Shown: positions 1-8,391, counted from the first letter of the stretch. The stretch is 51,750 nucleotides of DNA from Olsenella_L sp051876355 (GCA_051876355.1 JBJEHU010000018.1:1-51750), one strand, 5' to 3'. Made by a program: numbers and translations. Notes: generated from the sequence alone by a model not told the origin.

Positions 1-25
1 GGCCAGCAGAGGGCATTCGTGCCGC

Positions 26-64
26 AGGAGGGGGACGCCGCGAGGCGCCCCCCTCTTTTTTCTA
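26..64 (+). terminator. Intrinsic terminator of an upstream gene outside the window
   Basis: A GC-rich hairpin (GAGGGGGACGCC, loop GCGA, then a GGCG...CCCCTC arm) is followed by a run of six T. No plus-strand frame has a stop codon before it inside the window, so the gene it ends must have stopped to the left. The bases up to 174 after it show nothing else recognisable. Confidence 0.8.
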
Positions 65-174
65 TGCAGACGAATACATTCACCTTGTATTGCATGCACT
101 ATTGCTGCAGATATAGCTACAGCGACCCCTTTACATATGCTAGGTGCCGCTGCTCTTGTATAGGGGTATGGGCC

Positions 175-645
175 TTAGCTACGGTCTGGGAGTCCGAATT
201 CTCTTCTCAACGCTTCATAGCGTACGCGTTCCTTCTCCTTCACGGGCTTCGAAAGATCGTTCATCGTGTGGTGCATGACATCTGCGTCCTTCAGCACCTC
301 GTCGAAGGGGCTATCTGTCTGCTCTTTGCTGTCATGGTTATAGATGGCAGAGCAAATCATGTCTGTCTCTTCAGGAGTCGTGAGGCCAAGATTGTCGAGA
401 ATCGTGCGTGCAAGCGCAGCTCCTCTATGTGCATGGTCGTCGTAGCTGCCTGATTCGTATGCCGCAAGGTCGTGGAGCATTGCTGCCATGGATGCAAGCT
501 CTGCATTCTCGCCACGCTTTTCGGCGATGAGCGTGGCTGCCAGGGACACCCCATAGAGGTGCACATAGGCACTCTGGCGCGTGTGTGCATCCAAGACATC
601 GAGCCTTCCATTGACATATTCCCTGAGCTGCTTGAGACGCGACAT
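175..645 (-). CDS. HD-domain hydrolase
   Basis: This 156-residue protein has the HD-superfamily metal-binding pattern: an early His (around residue 27), the HD dyad in AMLHDLAAY (about residues 55-58), a later His pair (DDHAH, about 71-73) and an Asp in LKDADVMHH near residue 120. HD proteins are mostly metal-dependent phosphohydrolases, and small single-domain ones like this often act on nucleotides. The substrate cannot be told from sequence. It is transcribed away from the sugar kinase at 849 across a 200-bp gap that must hold both promoters. The class is clear and the exact role unknown. Confidence 0.8.
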   Translation of the reverse strand: MSRLKQLREYVNGRLDVLDAHTRQSAYVHLYGVSLAATLIAEKRGENAELASMAAMLHDLAAYESGSYDDHAHRGAALARTILDNLGLTTPEETDMICSAIYNHDSKEQTDSPFDEVLKDADVMHHTMNDLSKPVKEKERVRYEALRREFGLPDRS

Positions 646-848
646 GATGCCTCCTTGTGTTGATATGCATTCATCCTAGGCGAGAGGGCACACGGCGGCC
701 TGCATATGCTGGCGAGCGGCACCCTATTGGAGCAAGAACCTTACAGCAGCTCGGGGCGTGCGTTCACCCCAACCATGCATGTCTGTTCATTGATGGGGTA
801 TATCATGTCTACGTTCAGCTAACCCCTGAGATGTATGAGGTGATTGCG

Positions 849-1727
849 GTGGCACGTATAGGTGCACTCGAAGCAGGCGGCACGAAGATGGTCATGGCCA
901 TCTGTGACGAGGACGGCCATATACTCGAGCGCGATTCAGTCCCTACAACGGCTCCTGAGGAGTGCGTTCCCCAGATGGTCGAATGGTTCAAGGCGAGGAA
1001 TATCGATGCTCTCGGTATCGGTGCCTTCGGGCCTACCTGCGTAGATCCCAAGAACAAGCTCTATGGATCGATTCTCGAGACGCCGAAGACTGCCTGGCGC
1101 TACTACAACTTCAGGAATGCCTTCGTTGAAGGGCTCCAGATCCCTGTCGGCTATGACACGGATGTGAACGTTGCCTGCCTCGGCGAAGCGGTCTATGGTG
1201 CCGCAAAGGGCCTCGACTACGTCGTCTATGTGACGATCGGCACTGGCATCGGCGCAGGCGTGATGGTCGAAGGCAAGCTCATGCACGGCATGATGCACCC
1301 GGAGGCAGGACACATACTGCTCAAGAGGGATCCCGAAGACAAGGCACCGAGCAGCTGCCCGTACCATGATGACTGCTTCGAAGGCCTTGCCGCCGGCCCT
1401 GCCATCCAGAAGCATTGGGGCAAGCCGGCTGCCGAGCTCACGGACAATCCGCGTGTCTGGGACCTCGAGAGCTACTACCTTGCCCAGGGACTCATGACCT
1501 ACATCCTGTGCTATTCGCCGAAGAAGATCGTCCTCGGTGGCGGCGTCATGCATCAGGAGCAGCTGTTCCCGCTTGTGCGCAGCAAGGTGGCACGCATGAT
1601 GAACGGCTATATCGTGACGCCTGAGATGCGTGATCTCGAAAACTACATCGTATCTGCCGGCTGCGATGGCGACCAGGGCATCCTCGGCTCTCTCGAGCTC
1701 GGCAAGAAGGCGCTTGCAGAAGCGTAG
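849..1727 (+). CDS. ROK-family sugar kinase (fructokinase-like)
   Basis: The 292-residue protein starts with the phosphate-binding motif IGALEAGGTKMV and continues with the ROK pattern, including IGTGIGAGV and a metal-binding stretch HPEAGHILLKRD followed by Cys-Pro-Tyr-His and Cys-Phe-Glu-Gly-Leu. That arrangement is typical of the fructokinase branch (GmuE/YdhR type), which phosphorylates fructose or related hexoses with ATP. I chose the GTG at 849 because GAGGTGA lies five bases upstream and family members begin almost exactly there. An ATG at 831 is in frame but has no ribosome site. No transporter lies next to it, so the sugar source is unknown. Confidence 0.85.
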   Translation: MARIGALEAGGTKMVMAICDEDGHILERDSVPTTAPEECVPQMVEWFKARNIDALGIGAFGPTCVDPKNKLYGSILETPKTAWRYYNFRNAFVEGLQIPVGYDTDVNVACLGEAVYGAAKGLDYVVYVTIGTGIGAGVMVEGKLMHGMMHPEAGHILLKRDPEDKAPSSCPYHDDCFEGLAAGPAIQKHWGKPAAELTDNPRVWDLESYYLAQGLMTYILCYSPKKIVLGGGVMHQEQLFPLVRSKVARMMNGYIVTPEMRDLENYIVSAGCDGDQGILGSLELGKKALAEA

Positions 1728-1758
1728 CAGTCCCTGCACATAGCGATTGACAGCAATA

Positions 1759-1790
1759 TGCCCGCGTGCCTCGCAAGAGGTGCGTGGGCA
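1759..1790. terminator. Shared hairpin between convergent genes
   Basis: A 14-bp stem with three G-T wobble pairs and a GCAA tetraloop lies between the kinase stop and the stop of the convergent membrane protein. It has no clear T-run, so it may be a weak or factor-assisted terminator serving both strands. Confidence 0.5.
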
Positions 1791-1797
1791 TAGCGCT

Positions 1798-2355
1798 TCA
1801 GAGTGCAAGCGCGAAGATGAGCGAGATGAGGCCGATGCCTCCAAGTGGGAGGCAGCCGCAGATGAACGAGGCGAGGGGAGCAAGCTCGTAGTAGCGGACG
1901 TAGCAGACGAGGCTCAGGATGAAGCCGATGAAGGCAAGGATGAAGAGAAGGAGCGCTGCGTTCCCATGACCTGCTGCGGCAAGTCCTGCCGCACAGAAGA
2001 GCTCGAGCGCCAGACAGGCGCAGAAGAGGACAAGCTCTGTTGTCGGCACTCGGTGGAAGAGATGCTCTGTCACGAAGAGCAGGACCGCATAGAGCGCAAT
2101 GCCGCCTCCGAGGGCAATGAGTCCTGCATGGGCCGGCGCCAGCATGCCTGCGCCTTGGGCAATGCGTGTGGCGCCAAGAGCTCCGAGAATGACTGCGCCG
2201 ATGATGGCAGCAATGCCGATGTAACGGATCGGGCCTTCTGCCTCATGACCTGTGACCTTCGGCCAGAAGAAGATGGCCCACCAGGCAAGATAGCAGGCGC
2301 AGCATCCTGCCATCTGCGCATGTCCTGCTCTTATCGCTGCCAATGCTGCATCCAT
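1798..2355 (-). CDS. Small integral membrane protein of unknown function
   Basis: This 185-residue protein is almost entirely hydrophobic, with about five or six membrane segments (for example IGIAAIIGAVILGALGA, LIALGGGIALYAVLLFV, LVLFCACLALELFCAAGL and the C-terminal glycine-rich segment). I recognise no family signature. The start is the ATG ending at 2355, preceded by AGGAGG seven bases upstream; longer upstream extensions lack a ribosome site and are rich in Arg/His, unlike a membrane protein. It ends convergently with the ROK kinase. Its promoter region abuts that of the import operon on the other strand. Confidence 0.7.
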   Translation of the reverse strand: MDAALAAIRAGHAQMAGCCACYLAWWAIFFWPKVTGHEAEGPIRYIGIAAIIGAVILGALGATRIAQGAGMLAPAHAGLIALGGGIALYAVLLFVTEHLFHRVPTTELVLFCACLALELFCAAGLAAAGHGNAALLLFILAFIGFILSLVCYVRYYELAPLASFICGCLPLGGIGLISLIFALAL

Positions 2356-2475
2356 TGCGTGCCTCCTGCATCTCCGCCTGCTGACTTGTACCTTAGCAGT
2401 CTTCTTGTGGTCCTGAATATGCCTTTCGTGCATTCCCAACCTGCCATGTCTTCTTGAACTCCAGCAATGTGAAGG

Positions 2476-2500
2476 TTCCGTAACATTCCGTAAACATAAT
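2476..2500 (+). promoter_or_regulatory. Phased direct repeat and -10 of the import operon
   Basis: TTCCGTAA occurs at 2476-2483 and again at 2486-2493, exactly ten bases apart (one helical turn), and runs directly into a -10-like CATAAT at 2495-2500. Direct repeats of this spacing upstream of phosphorus-uptake genes are typical of OmpR/PhoB-class response regulator sites. The binding protein is not identified, and the assignment rests on position and geometry. Confidence 0.45.
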
Positions 2501-2637
2501 GTATGAAGCCTGTTGGGGCACATTTCAGGCAGATTTTGGGTGTATTCTCAAACGCGTATGTGCGCACGGGGCGCACGATGTGCGATTGCAGGAAGGCGCG
2601 GGGAGCGCCACCGTTCCTGCGTATCGAAGGGAGAACC

Positions 2638-3723
2638 ATGTCGAAAGGTATCGTTTCGTCTTCGCTGTCCCGCCGTCAGTTCCTCGGCTTTGCAGCCGCA
2701 GGTGCGGCAGCAGCAGGACTGGCAGGCTGCGGCAATTCCGGCAGCAGCTCGTCGTCGAGCAGCGAATCCAAGACGATCGACACGCTGCACGTTGCATTCG
2801 TGCCTTCCAAGGATCCGGACCAGATCATCACGGCCACCGATCCTCTGAAGCAGATGCTCATCGATGAGCTCGGCAACCAGGGCTACACCGTGAACGATGT
2901 CGACATCACTGTCGGCACGAGCTATGAGGCGGTCGGCGAGGGCCTGACCTCCGGCACCATCGACGTGGGCTTCATCCCGGGCGGCACGTACGTCCTGTAC
3001 TCCGATGGCTGCGAGGTCCTGCTCACCGCTACACGCAACGGCCTTTCCATCGACTCCGACGACCCGAAGGACTGGAACGACCAGAAGCCGACCACGGCAT
3101 CCGACCAGCAGGTCACGTTCTACCGTGCCCTCCTCATCGCTGGCCCGAGCGACACCGGCAAGGCCCTCGGCGAGAAGGTCAACAACGGCCAGGAGCTCAC
3201 CTGGGACGACATCAACGGCGCCAACTGGTCTGTCATGAGCTCGAGCTCCCCGGCAGGCTACATCTACCCGTGCCTGTGGCTCAATGACAACTATGGCAAG
3301 ACGGTCCTCGACCTCACGCATGCTGTCCAGTCCGACTCCTACGGCTCTGCCTTCGCACGCCTCGCTTCCGGCCAGGTCGACGCCCTGTGCGTCTACGCAG
3401 ACGGCCGCCGCGACTACGAGTCCAAGTGGACCTCCGACTACGGCCGTACGGCAAGCATCTGGGACGAGACGAATGTCATCGGCGTCACGAAGCCGATCTA
3501 CAACGACACGATCTCTGCCTCCAAGGCTTCCAAGACAATGACCGACGACTTCAAGAAGGCCTTCTCCCAGGCCATGATCAACATCGGCAACACCGATGAC
3601 GGCAAGAAGGTCATTGCCATCTATAGCCACAACGGCTACGTCGAGGCACAGGATTCCGACTATGATTCCGAGCGCGAGGCTCAGGAAATGGTCAAGAAGC
3701 TCAAGTCGAGCTCCAACTCTTAA
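2638..3723 (+). CDS. Phosphonate/phosphate-ester ABC transporter substrate-binding lipoprotein (PhnD-like)
   Basis: This is the extracytoplasmic binding protein of the downstream ABC importer. The N-terminus has a twin-arginine segment SRRQFLGFA (residues 11-19) and a lipobox LAGC with Cys31, followed by a serine-rich linker, so it is likely a Tat-exported lipoprotein. The body (from about residue 47) matches the PhnD/transferrin-like fold, including a VGTSYEAVGEGLTSGTIDVGFIPG region. Length 361 fits the family. The ATG at 2638 is preceded by AAGGGAGA. The adjacent ATPase, two permeases and phosphoesterase support a phosphorus-compound ligand, but phosphonate, phosphite or nucleotide-derived ligands cannot be distinguished here. 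Confidence 0.85.
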   Translation: MSKGIVSSSLSRRQFLGFAAAGAAAAGLAGCGNSGSSSSSSSESKTIDTLHVAFVPSKDPDQIITATDPLKQMLIDELGNQGYTVNDVDITVGTSYEAVGEGLTSGTIDVGFIPGGTYVLYSDGCEVLLTATRNGLSIDSDDPKDWNDQKPTTASDQQVTFYRALLIAGPSDTGKALGEKVNNGQELTWDDINGANWSVMSSSSPAGYIYPCLWLNDNYGKTVLDLTHAVQSDSYGSAFARLASGQVDALCVYADGRRDYESKWTSDYGRTASIWDETNVIGVTKPIYNDTISASKASKTMTDDFKKAFSQAMINIGNTDDGKKVIAIYSHNGYVEAQDSDYDSEREAQEMVKKLKSSSNS

Positions 3724-3732
3724 TAAGGTCTG

Positions 3733-3799
3733 AACGCGTCGGTCCGCTCTCGCAGCGGCCGGCGCGTTTTTCGAACGGGGGCGCCATGCGTCCCCGTTT
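3733..3799 (+). terminator. Two tandem hairpins between binding protein and ATPase genes
   Basis: The first hairpin (3733-3771) has an AACGCG...CGCGTT outer stem and ends in TTTTT, the look of an intrinsic terminator. The second (3774-3799) pairs AACGGGG with CCCCGTT. Placed inside the operon, they probably let the binding protein be made in excess over the membrane complex by partial termination and 3' end protection. Confidence 0.65.
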
Positions 3800-3828
3800 G
3801 CATGCAGGTCTCGTGACAGGATGGATAG

Positions 3829-4629
3829 ATGATAGAGTTCTCCCATGTGTCGATGCGCTACCCGAACGGGTTCGAAGCGCTCAAGGATGTCAACCTCACG
3901 ATTGATGACGGACGCTTCGTCGCGATCATCGGCCGCTCCGGCGCCGGCAAGTCGACCCTGATCCGCACGGTCAACCGCCTGAATCCGATCACCGAAGGCA
4001 AGGTGACGGTCAACGGTACCGATGTGGGCTCGCTCAAGGGCAAGGAGCTGCGCCGCTTCCGCCGCAAGATCGGCATGATCTTCCAGTCGTTCAATCTGAT
4101 TACGCGCACGACCGTGATCAGGAACGTGCTGACGGCTTTCGTGCCCGACATCCCGTGGTACAGGGCGCTCTTCGGCATCTTCACGAAGGAAGAGAAGATG
4201 GCGGCGCTCGAGTCCCTCGACAAGATGGGCATCCTCGACAAGGCCTACGTCCGCTGCGACCAGCTCTCCGGCGGCCAGCAGCAGCGTGTCGCCCTTGCTC
4301 GCACGCTGACCCAGAACCCTGAGATCATCCTCGCAGACGAGCCCGTTGCCTCGCTCGACCCGATGACTGCCCGTCAGGTCATGGACGATCTCAAGCGCAT
4401 CAACAAGGACATGGGCATCACGATCCTTCTGAACATCCACCATGTGGATCTCGCGCTCAAGTACTGCGATTCCGTCCTCGGCATCCGTGCCGGCGAAGTC
4501 GTGTTCTACGGCGACGCGAAGGACGTGAACCAGGACGTGCTCGACGAGGTCTACGGCAAGGATGCCACGGGAGACGAGGCACCGAGGATCGTGCCGGAGC
4601 TCTCCGAGGAGGCGGCCGATGCCCGCTAA
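3829..4629 (+). CDS. phnC: Phosphonate-type ABC transporter ATP-binding protein (PhnC-like)
   Basis: ATPase of the importer, 266 residues. Walker A GRSGAGKS is at about 35-42, the Q-loop in GMIFQSFNL at 82-90, the signature LSGGQQQRVALART at 146-159, Walker B IILADEP at 166-172, and the switch His in LLNIHHVDLAL after it. The insertion carrying PDIPWYRALFGIF after the Q-loop is characteristic of PhnC proteins, which supports the assignment over a generic amino-acid transporter ATPase. The ATG at 3829 follows ACAGGATGGATAG. Its stop overlaps the next start by 11 bases, indicating translational coupling with the first permease. Confidence 0.88.
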   Translation: MIEFSHVSMRYPNGFEALKDVNLTIDDGRFVAIIGRSGAGKSTLIRTVNRLNPITEGKVTVNGTDVGSLKGKELRRFRRKIGMIFQSFNLITRTTVIRNVLTAFVPDIPWYRALFGIFTKEEKMAALESLDKMGILDKAYVRCDQLSGGQQQRVALARTLTQNPEIILADEPVASLDPMTARQVMDDLKRINKDMGITILLNIHHVDLALKYCDSVLGIRAGEVVFYGDAKDVNQDVLDEVYGKDATGDEAPRIVPELSEEAADAR

Positions 4630-5497
4630 GCACGATAGCGCCAAGCTGCCTGAGACAATCTCTGGCGGCATTGCGCTCACCTGGTATGACAAGATATTCA
4701 AGCCGAAGACGGTGACGCTTGCGAACGGCAAGACCGTCACGCACCGCGCCTCCCGCGGCCCTGTCGTCGCTGTCCTCATCATCATCGTCTCCATCATCTC
4801 GGTCCAGGTCACCGGATTCGATATGACGGTACTGGCGGAGAATGGCGGACGCTTCTGGGACATCCTGTTCTCGATGTTCCCGCCCAACTGGGACTACATG
4901 CCGTCCGTGTGGCAGCCGCTGTTCGATACGATCAAGATGTCGCTTCTCGGCTCCTTCATCGGATCGGTCCTCGTGATCCCGTTTGCGGTCGCAGCATCGA
5001 CGAACATCGTGCACTCCAAGGTCGTCGTTGCGCTCATGCGTCTTCTGCTCTCGATCATCCGTACGCTGCCGACGATCGTCACGGCCCTCATCGCGACCTA
5101 CATCTTCGGTCTCGGCACGCTTGCCGGCACGACCGCTATCGCGATCTTCACGTTCGCCTATGTCGGCAAGATCCTCTACGAGGAGATCGAGACCGTCGAT
5201 ATGGGTGCCTTCGAGGCTATGGAGGCCATCGGTGCCGGCAAGGTGCGCGCCTTCACCTGCGCCATCGTGCCGCAGATCCTGCCGTCCTATCTCTCGAACT
5301 GCCTGTTCTGCTTCGAGGGCAATGTCCGCTACGCATCGATCCTCGGCTATGTCGGTGCAGGCGGCCTCGGCCTTGTCCTCAACGAGGGCATCGCCTGGCG
5401 CATGTACCCCGAGGTCGGCATGGTTCTCGTCGCCCTGTTCGTGACTGTCTTCATCATCGAGTCCATCAGCCGTGCCCTGCGCCGGCGCCTGGCTTAA
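4619..5497 (+). CDS. phnE: Phosphonate-type ABC transporter permease (PhnE-like), first copy
   Basis: Membrane subunit of the importer, 292 residues, with a basic cytoplasmic N-terminus and about six membrane segments. The permease coupling loop is visible in EAMEAIGAGKVRAFTCAIVPQILP, and the C-terminal part has the PhnE pattern VRYASILGYVGAGGLGLVLNEGI. I chose the ATG at 4619, which overlaps the ATPase stop and has GAGGAGG upstream; an earlier in-frame ATG lies within the ATPase gene without its own ribosome site. It presumably pairs with the next permease as a heterodimer. Confidence 0.88.
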   Translation: MPAKHDSAKLPETISGGIALTWYDKIFKPKTVTLANGKTVTHRASRGPVVAVLIIIVSIISVQVTGFDMTVLAENGGRFWDILFSMFPPNWDYMPSVWQPLFDTIKMSLLGSFIGSVLVIPFAVAASTNIVHSKVVVALMRLLLSIIRTLPTIVTALIATYIFGLGTLAGTTAIAIFTFAYVGKILYEEIETVDMGAFEAMEAIGAGKVRAFTCAIVPQILPSYLSNCLFCFEGNVRYASILGYVGAGGLGLVLNEGIAWRMYPEVGMVLVALFVTVFIIESISRALRRRLA

Positions 5498-5509
5498 GGA
5501 GGTCCGCAT

Positions 5510-6322
5510 ATGGAAGAACGCATTCTCAAGGCATATGAGGACCGCCCGAAGAGCTGGCTGTTCGAGCTTGCCTGCGCCGTGGTCGTCGTCGCTCTCCTGA
5601 TCTGGAGCGGCTCTGCCGTCGAATCGTCCGGAACAGGCCAGGACGGCGGACAGATCGCCCTGAACATCCTCGCCGGCATTGCGCATCCTGATACGAGCCT
5701 GCTCTTCAACCTCACGACAGAAGGCGTGCCGTACCTGCTCGTCGAGACGATCTGCATCGCCTTCCTCGGCACGGTTGTCGGTGCCATCATCTCGATCCCG
5801 CTTGCCTTCCTCGCCTCGAGGAACCTGACCGGCAAGGTCGTCTCGAACATCGCCCGCCTCGTGATCATGGCTGTGCGTACCGTCCCGGCTTTCGTCTACG
5901 GTCTCATGTTCGTGCGCGTCACCGGCCCTGGACCGTTCGCTGGCCTGCTCACGATGTCGCTCTGCTCTGTCGGCATGGTCTGCAAGATGTACATCGAGAC
6001 GATCGAGGACCTCGACTACCGCATCCTCGAGTCGCTTGACGCAGAGGGCGCGACGACGTGGCGCAAGATCCGCTTCGGCGTCATCCCGCAGCTCTCGAGC
6101 TCGTTCATCTCGACGGCCATCTACCGCTTCGATATGAACCTGCGCGACGCGACCGTCCTTGGCCTTGTCGGCGCTGGCGGCATCGGCGCTCCGCTCATCT
6201 TCGCAATGAACGCCTACCGCTGGAACGAGGCGGGATCCATCCTCTGGGGCCTTGTCATCCTCATCCTGATTGTCGAATACATCTCGACGCGCATCCGCAC
6301 GCATCTGACGAGGGGCGTCTAG
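5510..6322 (+). CDS. phnE: Phosphonate-type ABC transporter permease (PhnE-like), second copy
   Basis: Second membrane subunit, 270 residues, with a very strong AAGGAGGTCC ribosome site only 12 bases after the previous stop. The sequence shows about six membrane segments and the coupling loop ESLDAEGATTWRKIRFGVIPQL followed by NLRDATVLGLVGAGGIGAPL, the same C-terminal signature as its neighbour. Tandem non-identical phnE genes are common in this transporter class and normally encode the two halves of the channel. Its stop codon touches the GTG start of the phosphoesterase gene, so the two are likely translated together. Confidence 0.88.
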   Translation: MEERILKAYEDRPKSWLFELACAVVVVALLIWSGSAVESSGTGQDGGQIALNILAGIAHPDTSLLFNLTTEGVPYLLVETICIAFLGTVVGAIISIPLAFLASRNLTGKVVSNIARLVIMAVRTVPAFVYGLMFVRVTGPGPFAGLLTMSLCSVGMVCKMYIETIEDLDYRILESLDAEGATTWRKIRFGVIPQLSSSFISTAIYRFDMNLRDATVLGLVGAGGIGAPLIFAMNAYRWNEAGSILWGLVILILIVEYISTRIRTHLTRGV

Positions 6323-7858
6323 GTGGAAAAGCTCCATATTGCATTTACCTCCGATACGCATGGACATATCCTCGACGAGGACTATGCGACGGGAAGGCAT
6401 GCCGAGATGGGCATCTCCCGTCTCATGGACCCGGTCCATGCGTGGTGCCAGGACACGCCCGATTCCCTCATCGTCGATGGGGGAGACACGATGCAGGGCA
6501 CGCCGCTCATGAAGGTGTGGCTCAAGGGCGACCGCACGGGAGAGAACCCGTGCGCCCTTGCGCTCAACCGTCTTGGCTGCCAGTATGTGACGCTCGGCAA
6601 TCACGACTTCAACTTCGGGCGCGACGTGCTTGCGCAGTTCCTGCAGGAGCTCGATGCCACCTGCGTCTGCGCGAATGTGCACGACGAGAAGGGGGAGCTT
6701 CCTATCCTTCCCTCGAGCATTGCCACGCTCCCTTCAGGGCTCGTTCTCGGTATCACGGGCATCGTGACAGATTACGTGAACATCTGGGAGCGTCCGGAGC
6801 ATCTCGAAGGCATCAGGATCGAAGATCCGGTGCCGGCCGTGCAGCGCGAGGCAGCAAGGCTCCGCGAGGAGGATGTGGACCTTGTCATCTGCATCTACCA
6901 TGGCGGGTTCGAGGAGGATCTGGCCACCGGCAAGCGCCTCTCGAAGACGCGCGAGAACGCTGCCTGCGAGATTGCGCGAACGGCAGATATCGACCTGCTT
7001 CTCACGGGCCATCAGCACATGGCAGTCGACGGCGTCAAGATTGCCGGCACCTGGTGCGTTCAGCCGCCGGCGAATGCTCTGAGCTTCGTCGCGCTCGAAG
7101 GCACAGAGGAGAGGTCTGGCTGGACATGGACCTCGCAGCTCCATCCGGCAGATGGTGCGCCGGATGTGGCGCTCGGGGAGGCGCTTGCCCCGCTTGCTGC
7201 CAGGACCGAGACCTGGCTCGGAGAGCCGGTCGGCACGCTTGCTGCGCCCATCGCGCCCGAGGAGAAGCTTTCCTGCGCGCTTTCGGGCTCTGCGGTCGCC
7301 CACCTCATCAACGAGGCACAGCTCGAAGCGAGCGGTGCCGACATCTCCTGCACGGCGCTTCCGAATGGCGCCACGGGCCTCGGAGCCAAGGTGTGCGAGC
7401 GCGACATCTGTGCTGTCTATCCGTTCGCGAACCTCCTCATGAAAGCTGAGATCACACGCGACGTGCTCAAGGCATCGCTCGAGCGCTCCGCCTCCTATCT
7501 CGAGCTCGGCGAGGACGGCTCACCCCGGATATCAGATCTCTTCCTGCGCCCGAAGGTCGAGCACTACAACTTCGATCTCTATGAGGGGATACATGCGGTC
7601 GCCGACCTGAGGCGTCCTGTCGGCGAGCGCATCGTGGAGCTCACGATGGCAGACGGAAGCTCGGTGCCTGCAACGCTCACGCTTGCGTGCAACGACTACC
7701 GCTCGACCGGTACGGGCGGCTACGAGGCGCTCGGCGAATGCAAGTCTGAGCCGGTTGGCTCCGATGAGGTGCCGGACATCATGGCTGCGTTCCTCAAGCA
7801 CAGGAGCCCCTACGTGCCGAAGCGCACCCGCTCCCTCGAATTCATCTGGCATGACTAG
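6323..7858 (+). CDS. Cytoplasmic bifunctional metallophosphoesterase / 5'-nucleotidase
   Basis: The 511-residue protein has the calcineurin-type metal motifs SDTHGH (D11, H13), GGDTMQG, GNHDFNFG and TGHQHMAVDG, followed from about residue 300 by a 5'-nucleotidase C-terminal domain with NGATGLGAKVCERDICAVYPFANLL and the substrate-stacking region NDYRSTGTGGYE. There is no signal peptide, unlike UshA, so it resembles cytoplasmic YunD-type enzymes. The GTG start at 6323 directly abuts the upstream permease stop. Its place as last gene of the import operon suggests it releases phosphate from the imported compound or from a nucleotide made from it; that role is inferred. Confidence 0.85.
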   Translation: MEKLHIAFTSDTHGHILDEDYATGRHAEMGISRLMDPVHAWCQDTPDSLIVDGGDTMQGTPLMKVWLKGDRTGENPCALALNRLGCQYVTLGNHDFNFGRDVLAQFLQELDATCVCANVHDEKGELPILPSSIATLPSGLVLGITGIVTDYVNIWERPEHLEGIRIEDPVPAVQREAARLREEDVDLVICIYHGGFEEDLATGKRLSKTRENAACEIARTADIDLLLTGHQHMAVDGVKIAGTWCVQPPANALSFVALEGTEERSGWTWTSQLHPADGAPDVALGEALAPLAARTETWLGEPVGTLAAPIAPEEKLSCALSGSAVAHLINEAQLEASGADISCTALPNGATGLGAKVCERDICAVYPFANLLMKAEITRDVLKASLERSASYLELGEDGSPRISDLFLRPKVEHYNFDLYEGIHAVADLRRPVGERIVELTMADGSSVPATLTLACNDYRSTGTGGYEALGECKSEPVGSDEVPDIMAAFLKHRSPYVPKRTRSLEFIWHD

Positions 7859-7860
7859 AA

Positions 7861-7892
7861 AGAAGCGCACCGGAGAACCGGTGCGCTTCTTC
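7861..7892. terminator. Intrinsic terminator
   Basis: A perfect 13-bp stem AGAAGCGCACCGG with an AGAA loop and matching arm ends in TTCTTC. It closes the import operon and can also serve the convergent acylphosphatase gene. Confidence 0.85.
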
Positions 7893-7913
7893 ATTGCCGC
7901 CCTGTGCCTGGCC

Positions 7914-8219
7914 TCAGTGCAGGCGGACCGTGAACGGCCCTTCATCCTTCACGGGCTCGATATCTTCGATATCCTCGATGCGGTAGTCGATCGGGAAGTC
8001 GCGGTATGCATTCTGGAGCTTGCCGAAGAACGCCGAGATGGCATCGGGGCTGCCCTGGAGCTCCATCCTGACCGAGCCGTCCCATTCGTTTCTGACCCAG
8101 CCGGTGAGGCCGAGCTCGAGCGCGATCCTGCGCGATGTCCAGCGGAATCCAACGCCCTGCACCTGTCCCACGAAATGCACGGCACAGCGTCTCAAGGGCT
8201 TGCCTGCCTCGTCTGCCAC
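7914..8219 (-). CDS. acyP: Acylphosphatase
   Basis: This 101-residue protein matches the small acylphosphatase fold. The phosphate-binding loop GQVQGVGFRW carries the catalytic Arg (about residue 26), and the second motif GWVRNEWDGSVRMELQG carries the catalytic Asn (about residue 44). The enzyme hydrolyses carboxyl-phosphate bonds such as acetyl phosphate or 1,3-bisphosphoglycerate in the cytoplasm. Length and domain order are normal. It is a single gene between a shared terminator and the divergent ABC exporter promoter, with no functional link to either neighbour evident. Confidence 0.93.
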   Translation of the reverse strand: MADEAGKPLRRCAVHFVGQVQGVGFRWTSRRIALELGLTGWVRNEWDGSVRMELQGSPDAISAFFGKLQNAYRDFPIDYRIEDIEDIEPVKDEGPFTVRLH

Positions 8220-8321
8220 GACGGCCTCCTTTCAGCCTTTCTCTCCCGATGATACCCAAATGTCCGTACGTGCGACTTTCATGCTCTCCCGTTTCCTGCC
8301 ATTCGTCTGCTCCGGTTCAGG

Positions 8322-8346
8322 ATAGGCAGGCTTTGGCCTATATACT
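8322..8346 (+). promoter_or_regulatory. Promoter with overlapping inverted repeat for the ABC exporter
   Basis: ATAGGC at 8322-8327 and GCCTAT at 8336-8341 form an inverted repeat with an 8-bp spacer that runs into a -10-like TATACT at 8341-8346. This position would let a repressor cover the promoter of the exporter pair. The regulator is unknown and the -35 box is poor. Confidence 0.4.
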
Positions 8347-8391
8347 GGAGTGAGCACCTGTATTTTCCGCTCCGATCCTGGGAGGTGGCAT

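Noticed and set aside
1..25. Possible 3' end of a structural RNA at the left edge
   Set aside because: Too short to judge, and it is followed at once by an ordinary terminator, so it is treated as the tail of an upstream transcript.
2548..4887. A very long open frame on the minus strand opposite the binding-protein and ATPase genes
   Set aside because: It is the mirror of GC-rich coding sequence on the plus strand, with Arg/Glu/His-heavy composition, no ribosome site and no domain.
4457..6682. Another long minus-strand frame opposite the two permease genes
   Set aside because: Same explanation: antisense to strongly coding plus-strand genes; highly charged and repetitive, with no start signal.
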